56,632 nt of DNA from a virus. The stretch spans positions 1 through 56,632 of the IMG/VR virus record IMGVR_UViG_3300005613_003813; one strand, given 5' to 3'. The position numbers and the translations under genes were made by a program. This document shows, in pieces, positions 45,421 to 54,452 of the stretch; position 1 is the stretch's first letter; each line of letters opens with the position of its first letter. The notes beneath the pieces were generated by a model. It was not told the DNA's origin, did not search any database, and saw nothing but the letters and a program-made list of their open reading frames with translations.

Positions 45421-46850
45421 CAATCCCAATCCTCGTGCAAGTCGTAATAAACTACAAAGCCGTAGATTTCAAATGGTTGGTCCTTAGCATTGTTAGAAAA
45501 TTCCCAACTGATGTGTTTGGCGGTTATATCCTCTGGAGAGAACTTTTTAACAATTAGGGCATCTTCTCCAAGATCGACCGTTCCGTAGGCGACATAGCTC
45601 CCGAGATCCTTTGAGACCTTGACTGTTAGAGTCGTCCCCGTTTGTTTTTTAGCAATCAGGTAAAGGGCCTTGATCGTCTTCCGGTACTCTGGGCGGTCCA
45701 TGGAGTAGTCGTTAGTTCTAAACCACCCGTTAATTGCCCCCTCGTTAAAGTTGTCGTCCTCAAAAAGTTCATAGACATTTCCGTCGTCGGCCCCCATATA
45801 GAGTTTCTGTGCCCCCGAGACAATGAACGGGGCTACAACCTTCGGAGTTACCCCATACCCCAACGGGACCCAAGTATTCCCCACAATATCGTAATCGAAG
45901 CCCGCCTGGTTGATACTTTTGGTAGATAGGTCATCAACGAACCAGTAGGCGTGTGTCCCTAAAGGAGCCCCGCAAACATTGGCCAGCTTTGTCTGATCAA
46001 TGTCTTGGGTATAGTCCTCAATCTTGTTAGAGATCCTTGTTGAAACCACCCCGTCGTAGACATAAAAACCGGTTCGGTTGAAGTAAAAGGTGAAACGATC
46101 AACGGTAAATACCTGTTTTGGGGAGTGGGTCCCCGGAGCCCCGTGCACCCTTTCCAAACCAACTCCTTTGGCGGAGCATCGCCACAAAGAACTATCAGTG
46201 AAAATTAACAACTGATCTCCACTTACTGCACAAGCAGTTAAAGGCTCAGAAGAAGGAATATGGAAATAGTTGTTAGCATTATCCCAACTGATACTATCAT
46301 CTGAGGCCGGAAGGTCCGAATAATAGACGGTTGCCCTATTAGTTGAACGACCAACGATATAAAGTTGATTTTTAAAGAGCTCAATATCCTTTCCTTTGGG
46401 GGCGCTGGTTACATTGGTAGTAGTTGAGTAAGTCAGTCCTTGTAGGGAAGCAGTTGCATCGTCGTCATTTACCATAAAAACATAATCAACCATTGCGAAG
46501 TAGGCAAACTCCATTTGCGAGCTGGCTGTTAAGGCATCAGCTCCGGAGATACTCGTCCAGGTGCCCGCGTTGTTATATTCCAGCCCCGAGGCCGTATCTC
46601 CAGAATTATTAACTACCGCCAGCTGTCTGGTTGTACCCCCAACTTGCTGGTAATCGAACAGCCCCAAAATGTCCTTGTCCGCCTGTAGGGTATCTCCAAC
46701 CTTGGTGTATCCTTTGGCCTTTTTAACCGTGCCAATTTCCGAAAGGTCAATGTTTTGGGCCGCCTTCAATTCCTCAGCGGGCTTCAAAAAGTTTGAGACC
46801 TTAGAGTTGACCCCTTGAAAATTCATTACCGCAAAACGCTTTTGAGCCAT
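45420..46850 (-). CDS. P22 gp10-like tail stabilisation protein
   Basis: The 476-residue product is built of repeated beta strands with aromatic turns, starting MNFQGVNSKVSNFLKPAEEL AQNIDLSEIGTVKKAKG (split here). That first segment is typical of podovirus packaged-DNA stabilisation or tail hub proteins. Several YIVGRSTNRATVYYSDLP- and LYMGADDGNVYELF-like strands suggest a beta-propeller. It follows the adaptor gene, as in P22-like phages. Confidence 0.75.
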   Translation of the reverse strand: MAQKRFAVMNFQGVNSKVSNFLKPAEELKAAQNIDLSEIGTVKKAKGYTKVGDTLQADKDILGLFDYQQVGGTTRQLAVVNNSGDTASGLEYNNAGTWTSISGADALTASSQMEFAYFAMVDYVFMVNDDDATASLQGLTYSTTTNVTSAPKGKDIELFKNQLYIVGRSTNRATVYYSDLPASDDSISWDNANNYFHIPSSEPLTACAVSGDQLLIFTDSSLWRCSAKGVGLERVHGAPGTHSPKQVFTVDRFTFYFNRTGFYVYDGVVSTRISNKIEDYTQDIDQTKLANVCGAPLGTHAYWFVDDLSTKSINQAGFDYDIVGNTWVPLGYGVTPKVVAPFIVSGAQKLYMGADDGNVYELFEDDNFNEGAINGWFRTNDYSMDRPEYRKTIKALYLIAKKQTGTTLTVKVSKDLGSYVAYGTVDLGEDALIVKKFSPEDITAKHISWEFSNNAKDQPFEIYGFVVYYDLHEDWD

Positions 46851-46852
46851 AA

Positions 46853-47542
46853 TTACCTCCTCGGACCGAAGTCCAAACCCTGCCCCGAAAGATCAGTTGT
46901 CAATCTGACTCCCTCAGCAACCCGGTCCTCCAACTCTGACTGCATCCTCTCTCGCTCCTCTTGATACATCCGCTCAAACATCGCCGAACCCTGTAAATCC
47001 CGTTTCCCCTTCATCAAAGCATCGGCACAGGTTCCAATAGAAATTAATCGGTGGTACTGGGCCGGGATTGCCGGCTCGTCGTCGTCATCCGAAAGGTCAT
47101 CCTGTTCGGCGATGTACCAAATCTTCAATGCCGCAGTCCCGTCTTTGTCTGGGATAGGTAAAAAGCCAAGAATATCTCCCTGAATATAATAAGAAGGAAG
47201 GGCCGCAACCCCAAGATCGTCGTTTTCAAGCCTTGTTTGGACATCATCAAGACTGATAGAAGTCGCCTTTTTGAAATTATCGGCGTTGCTGGTTATATCA
47301 TAGTTGAGCTCAACCCGACGCATCCTCTTAAAATCGGAGGGTAGGGTGTATTCCTGCTGGTCCTCATTCATATCAGCAGTCGCTTCGGTTATAAAGTAGT
47401 TTTCGAATACCGTTTCGATCGCCGTTACCAAATCTTGGTAACGGTGATTCATCCAGACCAATAGCTGAGCATCCGTCCAAAAGGCGGCGGTTGTCTCGTT
47501 TAGTCTGGCCCTAATATCAGTAATTATGGTCGCTTTGGTCAT
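46853..47542 (-). CDS. Head-tail adaptor protein (gp4-like)
   Basis: The 229-residue product is acidic and helical, with ITDIRARLNETTAAFWTDAQ at the start, which is a common N-terminus of phage adaptors that bind the portal. LPSDFKRMRRVELNYDI and IPAQYHRLISIGTCADAL match podovirus gp4-type proteins. It begins behind AGGGGGAAA, just after terminator module B. Confidence 0.75.
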   Translation of the reverse strand: MTKATIITDIRARLNETTAAFWTDAQLLVWMNHRYQDLVTAIETVFENYFITEATADMNEDQQEYTLPSDFKRMRRVELNYDITSNADNFKKATSISLDDVQTRLENDDLGVAALPSYYIQGDILGFLPIPDKDGTAALKIWYIAEQDDLSDDDDEPAIPAQYHRLISIGTCADALMKGKRDLQGSAMFERMYQEERERMQSELEDRVAEGVRLTTDLSGQGLDFGPRR

Positions 47543-47551
47543 TTTCCCCCT

Positions 47552-47598
47552 AACAAAAAAGGCCCGCTTTCGCGGCCCTTATGGTGATCCTTCAGGAC
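47552..47598 (-). terminator. Palindrome plus rho-independent terminator, copy B
   Basis: On the minus strand TCCTGAAGGA, ACCATA, then GGGCCGC-GAAA-GCGGGCC and a six-T tract. About 40 of 47 positions match copy A at 7067-7114. It lies after the fibre gene and before the adaptor gene. Confidence 0.8.
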
Positions 47599-47635
47599 TA
47601 CGGTTACAATACCACCAATTTCAAAATAATGCAAA

Positions 47636-50600
47636 TTAATAACTCAACCCGCTTGTCACCTTTGTCCAGGTTGTAGCATCGTTGGTTTGCTTTGTCCAAT
47701 TCGTGGGGGACGGGGAGGGCGAAATTGACGGACTGATTGACGGGCTGATAGACGGACTAAGCGACGGAGATATAGATGGCGATAAGGATGGCGATAAGGA
47801 CGGACTCAAAGATACCGATGGCGAAACACTAGGACTAATACTTGGGCTTAAAGACGGCGAAAGGGACGGGCTAATCGAAGGACTAAGCGACGGACTTATG
47901 GACGGCGACAAGGACGGACTGAGCGAAGGTGAAATTGACGGGCTTAGACTCGGTGAAATTGATGGACTCAACGACGGTGACAATGACGGACTTAAACTAG
48001 GCGATAAACTTGGAGACAACGACGGTGATAGCGACGGGCTAATAGACGGCGATAAAGACACACTCGGACTAACACTAGGACTGATGGAGGGGCTTAGAGA
48101 CGGGCTTATACTAGGTGAAATTGATGGACTAAGCGACGGAGAAATTGACGGACTTATGCTTGGTGAAATACTGGGCGATATGGACGGGCTAATTGACGAT
48201 GAGATACTAGGTGAGGGGGACGGACTAAGTGACGGCGAAAGCGATGGGCTTAATGACGGTGAAAGGGACGGGCTGATAGAGACCGATGGGCTAACGCTTG
48301 GCGAAATCGAGGGACTGATTGATGGCGAAATAGACGGCGATAAGCTCGGTGAAATAGACGGGCTTAGGGATGGCGATAAACTTGGAGATAAACTAACGCT
48401 AGGGCTGACCGACGGACTGATACTTGGGCTTAGAGATGGGCTGATAGACGGGCTAATCGAGGGCGAAAGTGATGGACTTAAACTTGGTGAAAGTGATGGA
48501 CTTAAACTTGGTGAAAGTGATGGACTTAACGACGGTGATAATGATGGGCTAATACTCGGCGACAGCGACGCCGAGGGTGAAACACTAGGTGAAATTGACG
48601 GACTGATTGACGGACTAACACTGGGTGAGAGCGAGGGGGATAGAGATACGCTCGGGCTTACACTCGGACTGATTGACGGCGACAAAGACGGCGATAATGA
48701 CAGACTCAACGATGGCGATAATGACGCACTCGGTGAGACTGAAGGCGAAATACTCGGTGAGATTGACGGGCTCAAACTAGGCGACAGTGACGGCGAGAGC
48801 GATGGGGATATACTAGGGCTAATAGATGGGCTTAGAGACGGGCTTAGTGATGGTGATAGTGAGCCGCTCGGCGAAACACTGGGGCTAATAGACGGCGAGA
48901 TTGACGGGCTGAGTGATACTGAGGGGCTCACCGACGGACTAATACTAGGTGATAAGGACGGGCTCAAACTAGGCGATAACGAGGGGCTTATGCTCGGCGA
49001 TAGACTTGCTGATGGAGAGACCGACGGCGATATACTAAGAGAAATACTCGGACTGATACTGGGACTTATCGAAGGTGACAAAGACGGCGACAAGGAAGGA
49101 CTCAAACTCGGACTGATACTAGGCGAAATGGATGGACTCAGACTGACGCTAGGTGATACCGATGGACTAATCGAGGGGCTAATACTGGGTGAAATACTAG
49201 ACGACAGACTGGGCGAAATACTAGGACTTAAAGACACGCTCGGACTCACCGACGGTGAAATACTTGGGCTAATACTTGGACTCAAAGATGGCGATAGCGA
49301 AGGGGAGAGCGATACTGAGGGACTGACAGATGGCGATGTACTTGGACTTATTGATGGGCTCAATGATGGTGAAATAGACGGGCTGATACTAGGACTTAGC
49401 GATGGTGACAGACTCGGAGACAGACTAGGTGAAATACTCGGCGATAGCGAAACACTCGGCGATACCGACGGGCTAATACTTGGCGAGATTGATGGCGACA
49501 AGGATGGGCTGATAGATGGGCTTAGAGAAACCGATGGACTCACCGAGGGAGAGATGGATGGCGAAATTGATGGGCTCAAAGACGGAGAGATACTCGGTGA
49601 AATACTTGGTGAAAGAGACGGGCTAATCGACGGGCTTATTGACGGCGATACCGATGGAGAGATAGAAGGTGAGATGCTAGGCGATAGGGAGGGGCTTAAC
49701 GACGCCGACGGAGATACACTCGGGCTAATTGACGGACTGATGCTCGGACTTAGGGAAGGAGAGATACTAGGGCTAATACTTGGGCTTATACTAGGACTAG
49801 CCGACACTACTTCATAAGTTACTGCAAGATATGGGTCTTTAGAGGTATCGACCTTTTCAGACGTGAACGGTATAACACGTGAGCGTTTATCGGTTTCTCC
49901 AGGGTCGCCAGGGAAATTATCCTCAATATCGTGTCCCTCTCTTAACCCCAACATTGTTGTTCCTGTTAAAGAAATCCAACCCCTACCAGTTGCATTTAGG
50001 GTAAAATCTTCATAGGCTACAGTGCCTAAACCACTCAGGTCTATATCTGCTGACCCCTTAACTGCCAAATATTTAGCTCTCCCTCCTTCCTCATTTCCAC
50101 TATCGTAACCGCAATCCTCATAATCTGCGTTGGCTAACGCAGAAGTAGATGCTTGAAATGTTTTAACTACTGCTACATAGTCATAACCGTCACCATTGTA
50201 ACCATCACTTACGGAACCAGGATATAATTTAAGAATAGCTGCCGAGATAACGGCGGCGTCATCTAGTCCAGAAGTATCTATTGGAAAGAATCCTCGGTAT
50301 ATCTGAGTCTTATTAGCTGACCCCAAAAGGCTAGAACTAATCGCTGTGTCGACATAATCTAAAGCAGTATCATCCCCCTCGCTAGCATCGTGGACGGTGT
50401 CCCAAGTTGCCTGAGAGGGCTGACCTGACGCGTCCATTCTAACTCGCCCGTCCCCCGCCCCTGCATAGTAGTTTGTAGTGGTGTCTGTCCTCACTGGATA
50501 AACAGCGTTTTCTAAGAACCTTTTGTCTAAGATTTTAGTCAGAATTGTCTTGCCGTCTATTTCTTCTAGTCGGACTTTGATTATTCCTTGATTACCTTCG

Positions 50601-51343
50601 GCATCGGTGAGGTTAAACTTTCTAAACCAAGTCTTTCTAAGTTTCTTGAGGATTATACTGTCTGAAGTGGTTAGTTTGTCTTGCTTATTCCAAGTATCCC
50701 TCTCTAAATCATCCTCCCACCTTTCCTCCTCTTTGCGTCTTGTTTTGTCGTTCTTGAATTTCTTGAGTGCTTTTATCTTTTTGGCACGCAGATTTCTAAA
50801 ATTCTCTTTCTTTGGTTTGACTTCAAATCCGTCTAAAGCGACTTCAAAACTAAACTCCAAATCCTTGCTCAAATCAGCGGGTTTTTCGTTAATAACAATC
50901 TCTTTGACAAATCCCGTGTTCCGAGCCATTACCTCAAGGTCAATACCCGCACCATAGGCGTTCTTATAAAGAACTATTCCCTTACCTTTCCACTCTGGTT
51001 TGGAGATTAGCTTCCCCGTAGCGGGTAAAACATTTAGGGGCTTGATAGAGACTTCTTCGTCTGGTTTGTCCCAATCTTCTCCAGTTCGGGGGTCAACTTG
51101 AACAGTGTTGATAAACTTGAACCAATCGTTTGCTAGTTTGGGGATTTCTAGTTCGTAGTTGTTCTTCCGCATCTCCCAACCGTAATCGGTGGGAAGGAAC
51201 ATACAATCTACATTCTCGAACTTTCTGGTTTTTTTGTCTTTGTAGTGGATATGACCAACGTGACCCTCAAAGGTCATTGACCCGTCTTTATTATCAAAGG
51301 TCTTTGAGTTTAGAGTTCGTAAATCCCTAGCTTCGTTTCTCAT
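47636..51343 (-). CDS. Tail-fibre-like protein with long Ser-Pro repeat stalk
   Basis: The product is 1235 residues. The N-terminal ~510 residues are folded: FEGHVGHIHYKDKKTRKFEN, a Lys-rich segment, and a beta domain ending DPYLAVTYE, as in DNRLRE-type modules. About 700 residues follow of SPS[I/L/V] tetrapeptides with occasional A, G or T. The C-terminus is short (TNWTKQTNDATTWTKVTSGL). The stalk should be extended and is rich in Ser for O-glycosylation. SD GAGGAGGAGGAAA; its start overlaps the preceding GT2 gene. Confidence 0.75.
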   Translation of the reverse strand: MRNEARDLRTLNSKTFDNKDGSMTFEGHVGHIHYKDKKTRKFENVDCMFLPTDYGWEMRKNNYELEIPKLANDWFKFINTVQVDPRTGEDWDKPDEEVSIKPLNVLPATGKLISKPEWKGKGIVLYKNAYGAGIDLEVMARNTGFVKEIVINEKPADLSKDLEFSFEVALDGFEVKPKKENFRNLRAKKIKALKKFKNDKTRRKEEERWEDDLERDTWNKQDKLTTSDSIILKKLRKTWFRKFNLTDAEGNQGIIKVRLEEIDGKTILTKILDKRFLENAVYPVRTDTTTNYYAGAGDGRVRMDASGQPSQATWDTVHDASEGDDTALDYVDTAISSSLLGSANKTQIYRGFFPIDTSGLDDAAVISAAILKLYPGSVSDGYNGDGYDYVAVVKTFQASTSALANADYEDCGYDSGNEEGGRAKYLAVKGSADIDLSGLGTVAYEDFTLNATGRGWISLTGTTMLGLREGHDIEDNFPGDPGETDKRSRVIPFTSEKVDTSKDPYLAVTYEVVSASPSISPSISPSISPSLSPSISPSISPSVSPSASLSPSLSPSISPSISPSVSPSISPSISPSLSPSISPSISPSLSPSISPSISPSVSPSVSLSPSISPSLSPSISPSISPSVSPSVSLSPSISPSLSPSLSPSLSPSISPSISPSLSPSISPSTSPSVSPSVSLSPSLSPSLSPSISPSISPSVSPSVSLSPSISPSLSSSISPSISPSISPSVSPSVSLSPSISPSISPSLSPSLSPSLSPSISPSISPSISLSISPSVSPSASLSPSISPSLSPSLSPSLSPSISPSVSPSVSLSPSISPSISPSVSPSGSLSPSLSPSLSPSISPSISPSLSPSLSPSLSPSISPSISPSVSPSASLSPSLSLSLSPSLSPSISPSVSPSVSLSPSLSPSVSPSISPSISPSVSPSASLSPSISPSLSPSLSPSLSPSLSPSLSPSLSPSLSPSISPSISPSLSPSISPSVSPSVSLSPSLSPSLSPSISPSLSPSISPSISPSISPSVSPSVSISPSLSPSLSPSLSPSLSPSPSPSISSSISPSISPSISPSISPSISPSLSPSISPSISPSLSPSISPSVSPSVSLSPSISPSLSPSLSPSLSPSLSPSLSPSLSPSISPSLSPSISPSLSPSLSPSISPSLSPSISPSLSPSLSPSISPSVSPSVSLSPSLSPSLSPSISPSLSPSISPSISPSISPSPSPTNWTKQTNDATTWTKVTSGLSY
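47705..49806 (-). repeat. About 2.1 kb of 12-base tandem repeats encoding SPS[ILV]
   Basis: The DNA repeats the codons for Ser-Pro-Ser-hydrophobic about 170 times with many synonymous changes. A longer-order pattern (SPSVSLSPSxSPSLSPS) recurs, suggesting growth by unequal exchange. The opposite strand stays open for 711 codons because the repeat period is a multiple of three. Confidence 0.9.
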
Positions 51344-52304
51344 TTTCCTCCTCCTCCAACTTCTTCAAATCCTCATCTGACCAACCTGGAACTGGCCAGA
51401 ACTTCTCTACCAGCCAAGAGACTGGGTATTTCTGCTTCGGCCATTTCATACCCCACAACAAATCTCTGACGTTTTTCTTAGTTCTCAACTGATCTCTACC
51501 GGAATTGGGCCAAGGGAATTTGAGATTTGCGTTGGTTCTAAACATATGCGCGTACCAAGTATTATGATTAACTAACACCCTCCCCCCGGAGAGCCAAGTC
51601 TTACAAGCAACCTCTATCCCCTGATTACCCCACGACCCCATACTCTCATCACACAAGTTGAGCTCGTTGTATTTCTTCCTAGTAACCATAAAGAAACTTC
51701 CTTGTAAACTCATCGTCTCCGTTAAACCTTCTTTCTTACCTTCAATGTATTGTGGTCGTTTTGTGTATTCCCTGAAATACTTAAATTGTGGGGTAGCGTT
51801 GAAACAGTAAGACGTACTCCGAACGTGGGGCCGAGGCCCCCACACCACCTTCCTCCTCATATACCTCGAATCGCCGCACTGAGGACACCTTCCGCCCTCT
51901 TTCCAATTGGCCTGATAAACCCTGAAACCGCACCGGTGGCATTTCCAATCAAATACATGTAGATTGCGCATTACCGGAACCATAACTACGTCGCCCCCTA
52001 CCTTCTCAAACATTTCAATCATCTTGCGGTCGAACCCCTGGTCAAAAGCACAATGAGCGTCTACTTTTGCCACATACTTACCCTTAGCAATTTTACAAGC
52101 AAGGTTAGTAGCGGCTCTTTGTCCAATGCTTTCGGGGACGTAGATGACATTCACTCGCGGGTGCTGGGGTATCGGGGGATCGGCCCATTCTCCGTCAAGA
52201 ACAGCAATCACTTCGGTATCCGCCTCGATGTGTTCGAGGATGTCTTGAATGGTTCGCGCGAGCCACATTTCGTTTCTTGCGGGAATTAAAATACTCAGAT
52301 CCAT
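51327..52304 (-). CDS. GT2 glycosyltransferase with inserted zinc ribbon
   Basis: The product is 325 residues. It begins LSILIPARNEMWLARTI, followed by VIAVLDGEWADP and AKVDAHCAFDQGFD, the GT-A core with the Asp-x-His at the metal site. Residues of about 123-142 hold CHRCGF...CPQCGD, a zinc ribbon absent from ordinary GT2 enzymes. The C-terminal SWLVEKFWPVPGW is shared with the gene at 1-875. It directly precedes and overlaps the Ser-Pro fibre gene, so the fibre is its likely target. Confidence 0.85.
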   Translation of the reverse strand: MDLSILIPARNEMWLARTIQDILEHIEADTEVIAVLDGEWADPPIPQHPRVNVIYVPESIGQRAATNLACKIAKGKYVAKVDAHCAFDQGFDRKMIEMFEKVGGDVVMVPVMRNLHVFDWKCHRCGFRVYQANWKEGGRCPQCGDSRYMRRKVVWGPRPHVRSTSYCFNATPQFKYFREYTKRPQYIEGKKEGLTETMSLQGSFFMVTRKKYNELNLCDESMGSWGNQGIEVACKTWLSGGRVLVNHNTWYAHMFRTNANLKFPWPNSGRDQLRTKKNVRDLLWGMKWPKQKYPVSWLVEKFWPVPGWSDEDLKKLEEEENEKRS

Positions 52305-53050
52305 TTCTTGTTCCTCTCTAACATTGCTTTAGTAATTTCCGGTTCGTATCCTACAGACTCTGCCCACGCACGCCACCCATAAACATCTTTGGGGATACAT
52401 TTTGAGTTGAACCCCCGGCTACTAGGAAATACGAACGTCCACCAGAGGTTAAACCGCGGATCGTCGCCGTAAACAACGTCCCTAATGGTGTAGTAGTCGA
52501 CTCCTGCCCTTTCGCAAACATCGTAGAGCTCCTGGCACTGCGCCACTTTAAAAGCTATTGCCCTATTCTCGCTGAGTTTTATCACTTCGGCCTCCAATCT
52601 GCTAACCTGTCGGATGCTTATGTTGGCGTTGTATGTAGTGGTGTATAAATCTATCAACCTCCGCCGATCTTCTGGCTCGCCACCGATTACCAGGAACTTT
52701 CTTTGCTTTGGGTCAAATAGTGGGTGCTCCACCGTTTCACCAAGATACTCCGGCTGTACTACAATTCTCTTCCCATACTTTTTGGCTAAATAGTCTCCAG
52801 TCCCGGGGCTGATCGCTGACCTTATCACAATCAGCGGACACCCGCACCAGGAAACGCACTCTTCAACAATAGACATATCCAAAGACCCGTCCTCCAAATT
52901 AGGGGTAGGGACGCAAACGAAGGCAACATCCCGCTTATTGACCTCCTCCTTGGTTGTTTCTGAGTAAGCTATATCGTAAATGTAGGCGTCAGGAAACAGT
53001 TTCTCTACCGCCTTCCCAACCCAACCGTGACCAATTATCGCTACTGTCAT
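52295..53050 (-). CDS. UDP-glucose/GDP-mannose dehydrogenase-like, short form
   Basis: The product is 251 residues. VAIIGHGWVGKAV is the NAD-binding loop, then VCVPTPNLEDGSLD, RSAISPGTGDYL, QPEYLGE, EAEVIKLSENR and FNSKCIPKDVYG with the catalytic Cys. Full-length UGDs have about 400 residues. The C-terminal UDP-binding domain is missing, as in several phage and bacterial short forms. It may make a UDP-uronate, or have an altered substrate. Confidence 0.82.
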   Translation of the reverse strand: MTVAIIGHGWVGKAVEKLFPDAYIYDIAYSETTKEEVNKRDVAFVCVPTPNLEDGSLDMSIVEECVSWCGCPLIVIRSAISPGTGDYLAKKYGKRIVVQPEYLGETVEHPLFDPKQRKFLVIGGEPEDRRRLIDLYTTTYNANISIRQVSRLEAEVIKLSENRAIAFKVAQCQELYDVCERAGVDYYTIRDVVYGDDPRFNLWWTFVFPSSRGFNSKCIPKDVYGWRAWAESVGYEPEITKAMLERNKKWI

Positions 53051-53778
53051 AGGTTCTCCTCAGGTACTTTCAAACCAAATAACCCCCGCAAATCCCAACC
53101 TGGGATATTCTCTATCGGTATTTCCCGCCAATACTCTGGTTTGTGTTTGAAGCTGTCCAAAGTTATCTTCGGCTTGGAGAAAGTTCTGTCGTGGCGAATA
53201 TCAACCACAGGGTATTCAGAATACCAGACACCAAAGTTATCATCCGAAAAGCCCCCCCGCCTCTTCTTTTTAGTCCCAGGTTCGTAACCCCACAATCTAG
53301 CCCAGCGAGGTTCTCTACTTCTAAACTTGTTCAGCCCAACCTTCTCTATATGCTCCTCCCTTAGTTTGTAGTGCTCCAAAGCAAACTCTCGATTGACAGA
53401 CAAACAAGAAAGAGGAAGCATCCTTTTGTGAGTAATAGCGGTATCCCCCCCGAAGTACCACCGCCAGACATTAGAGTTGTAATAGAAGATATTATCTTCG
53501 GGCGGGGTAAATTCAAAGTGCGATTCTGGGTACAGGCAGTCGTGCTCGCAGAAAAACACGTAATCGGCAGTGCTGTTCTCCAGAGCCGTTTTTATCTGCT
53601 TAATATAGGTAGGGTAACTCCGTTCGCCTTGAACAACGATATTCTTTCCAAAGTCCAGCGGCTTCTTGAGGGACACACTAACAATCGGCAAACCCGACTT
53701 CTTTATGTGCCCCTGAACAACAGGGAAGATTGGTTTACCCAACCTCATGTCCGTGTAGAAAATTACGCCCTTGCTCAT
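53047..53778 (-). CDS. Glycosyltransferase-like protein, paralogue of 54439-55134
   Basis: The product is 243 residues. It shares with the 54439 gene the order PLDFG-KNI, VFFCEHDCLYP, HFEFTPPEDN, YYNSNVWRW. The acidic EHDCLYP fits a GT-A metal site. The fold is likely related to GT2, though no standard family is clear. It overlaps the UGD gene (ATGA). Confidence 0.65.
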   Translation of the reverse strand: MSKGVIFYTDMRLGKPIFPVVQGHIKKSGLPIVSVSLKKPLDFGKNIVVQGERSYPTYIKQIKTALENSTADYVFFCEHDCLYPESHFEFTPPEDNIFYYNSNVWRWYFGGDTAITHKRMLPLSCLSVNREFALEHYKLREEHIEKVGLNKFRSREPRWARLWGYEPGTKKKRRGGFSDDNFGVWYSEYPVVDIRHDRTFSKPKITLDSFKHKPEYWREIPIENIPGWDLRGLFGLKVPEENL

Positions 53779-54452
53779 TCTTTAACCCACATCCACGAGC
53801 GCCACTTGTCTCGCTTTTCCTCAATACCATTGTGTGCTATCACGCCAGGACGAACCCTCTCACCAGGAGGATTTTTCCTACCAAGAACATACCAATTCGT
53901 TATCCCGAACGCTTTAACATAGGCATGGAGGACATACTTAACGTGGAGAACGTTCGGGTCTCGGGCGCCCTTCTTGTTCAGGGCGTAGTCGTGTCCCGCA
54001 ATAATGCCGCCCTTCTTGACCTTGAGAGGCCACTCGTAAAGGTCTTCGGCGACATAGCGAAACCCGTGATGTCCGTCGATGTAGACGAAGTCCAAACTCT
54101 CATCCTCGAAGTCTTTGACGGCATCCATCGAGGTCTTACGCACTATCACCGCTAGGTCCCCATAGGGTTCAAATACCCGCTTAGTGTGTTCGTAGAGAAA
54201 GTCCTGCCGCTTTTGAAACCCACCAGGGTAGTTCCTATCATTGTAGTTGCCGTATGCCTTCCAGGGGTCAACCGCATACATCTTAAGACCTTCTTTCAAG
54301 AACTCCTCAGTGTATTCTCCCTTGTAGGTTCCAATCTCCGCACCAACCTTGAAGCCCATCTCTTTGAACGCTTTTGGTAAATCGTTCCTCCCGCAGTCGG
54401 GAATTTCAAAGGGTTGCCCACGATGATTTTTGATTGCTTCAGTTATTTTCAT
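53775..54452 (-). CDS. Class I SAM-dependent methyltransferase
   Basis: The product is 225 residues. AEIGTYKGEYTEEFL is motif I, MYAVDPWKAYGNYND motif II, DFVYIDGHHGFRYVAEDLYEW the catalytic/metal region and KGGIIAGHDY the last motif. Same Methyltransf_24 type as 19172-19822. It is placed inside the glycan cassette. Confidence 0.82.
   Translation of the reverse strand: MKITEAIKNHRGQPFEIPDCGRNDLPKAFKEMGFKVGAEIGTYKGEYTEEFLKEGLKMYAVDPWKAYGNYNDRNYPGGFQKRQDFLYEHTKRVFEPYGDLAVIVRKTSMDAVKDFEDESLDFVYIDGHHGFRYVAEDLYEWPLKVKKGGIIAGHDYALNKKGARDPNVLHVKYVLHAYVKAFGITNWYVLGRKNPPGERVRPGVIAHNGIEEKRDKWRSWMWVKE

Noticed and set aside
47682-49817. 711-codon plus-strand frame with DG-rich repeats that look like calcium-binding repeats
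   Set aside because: It is the exact complement of the Ser-Pro codon repeat in the fibre gene. It has no SD or promoter and remains open only because the repeat period is a multiple of three.
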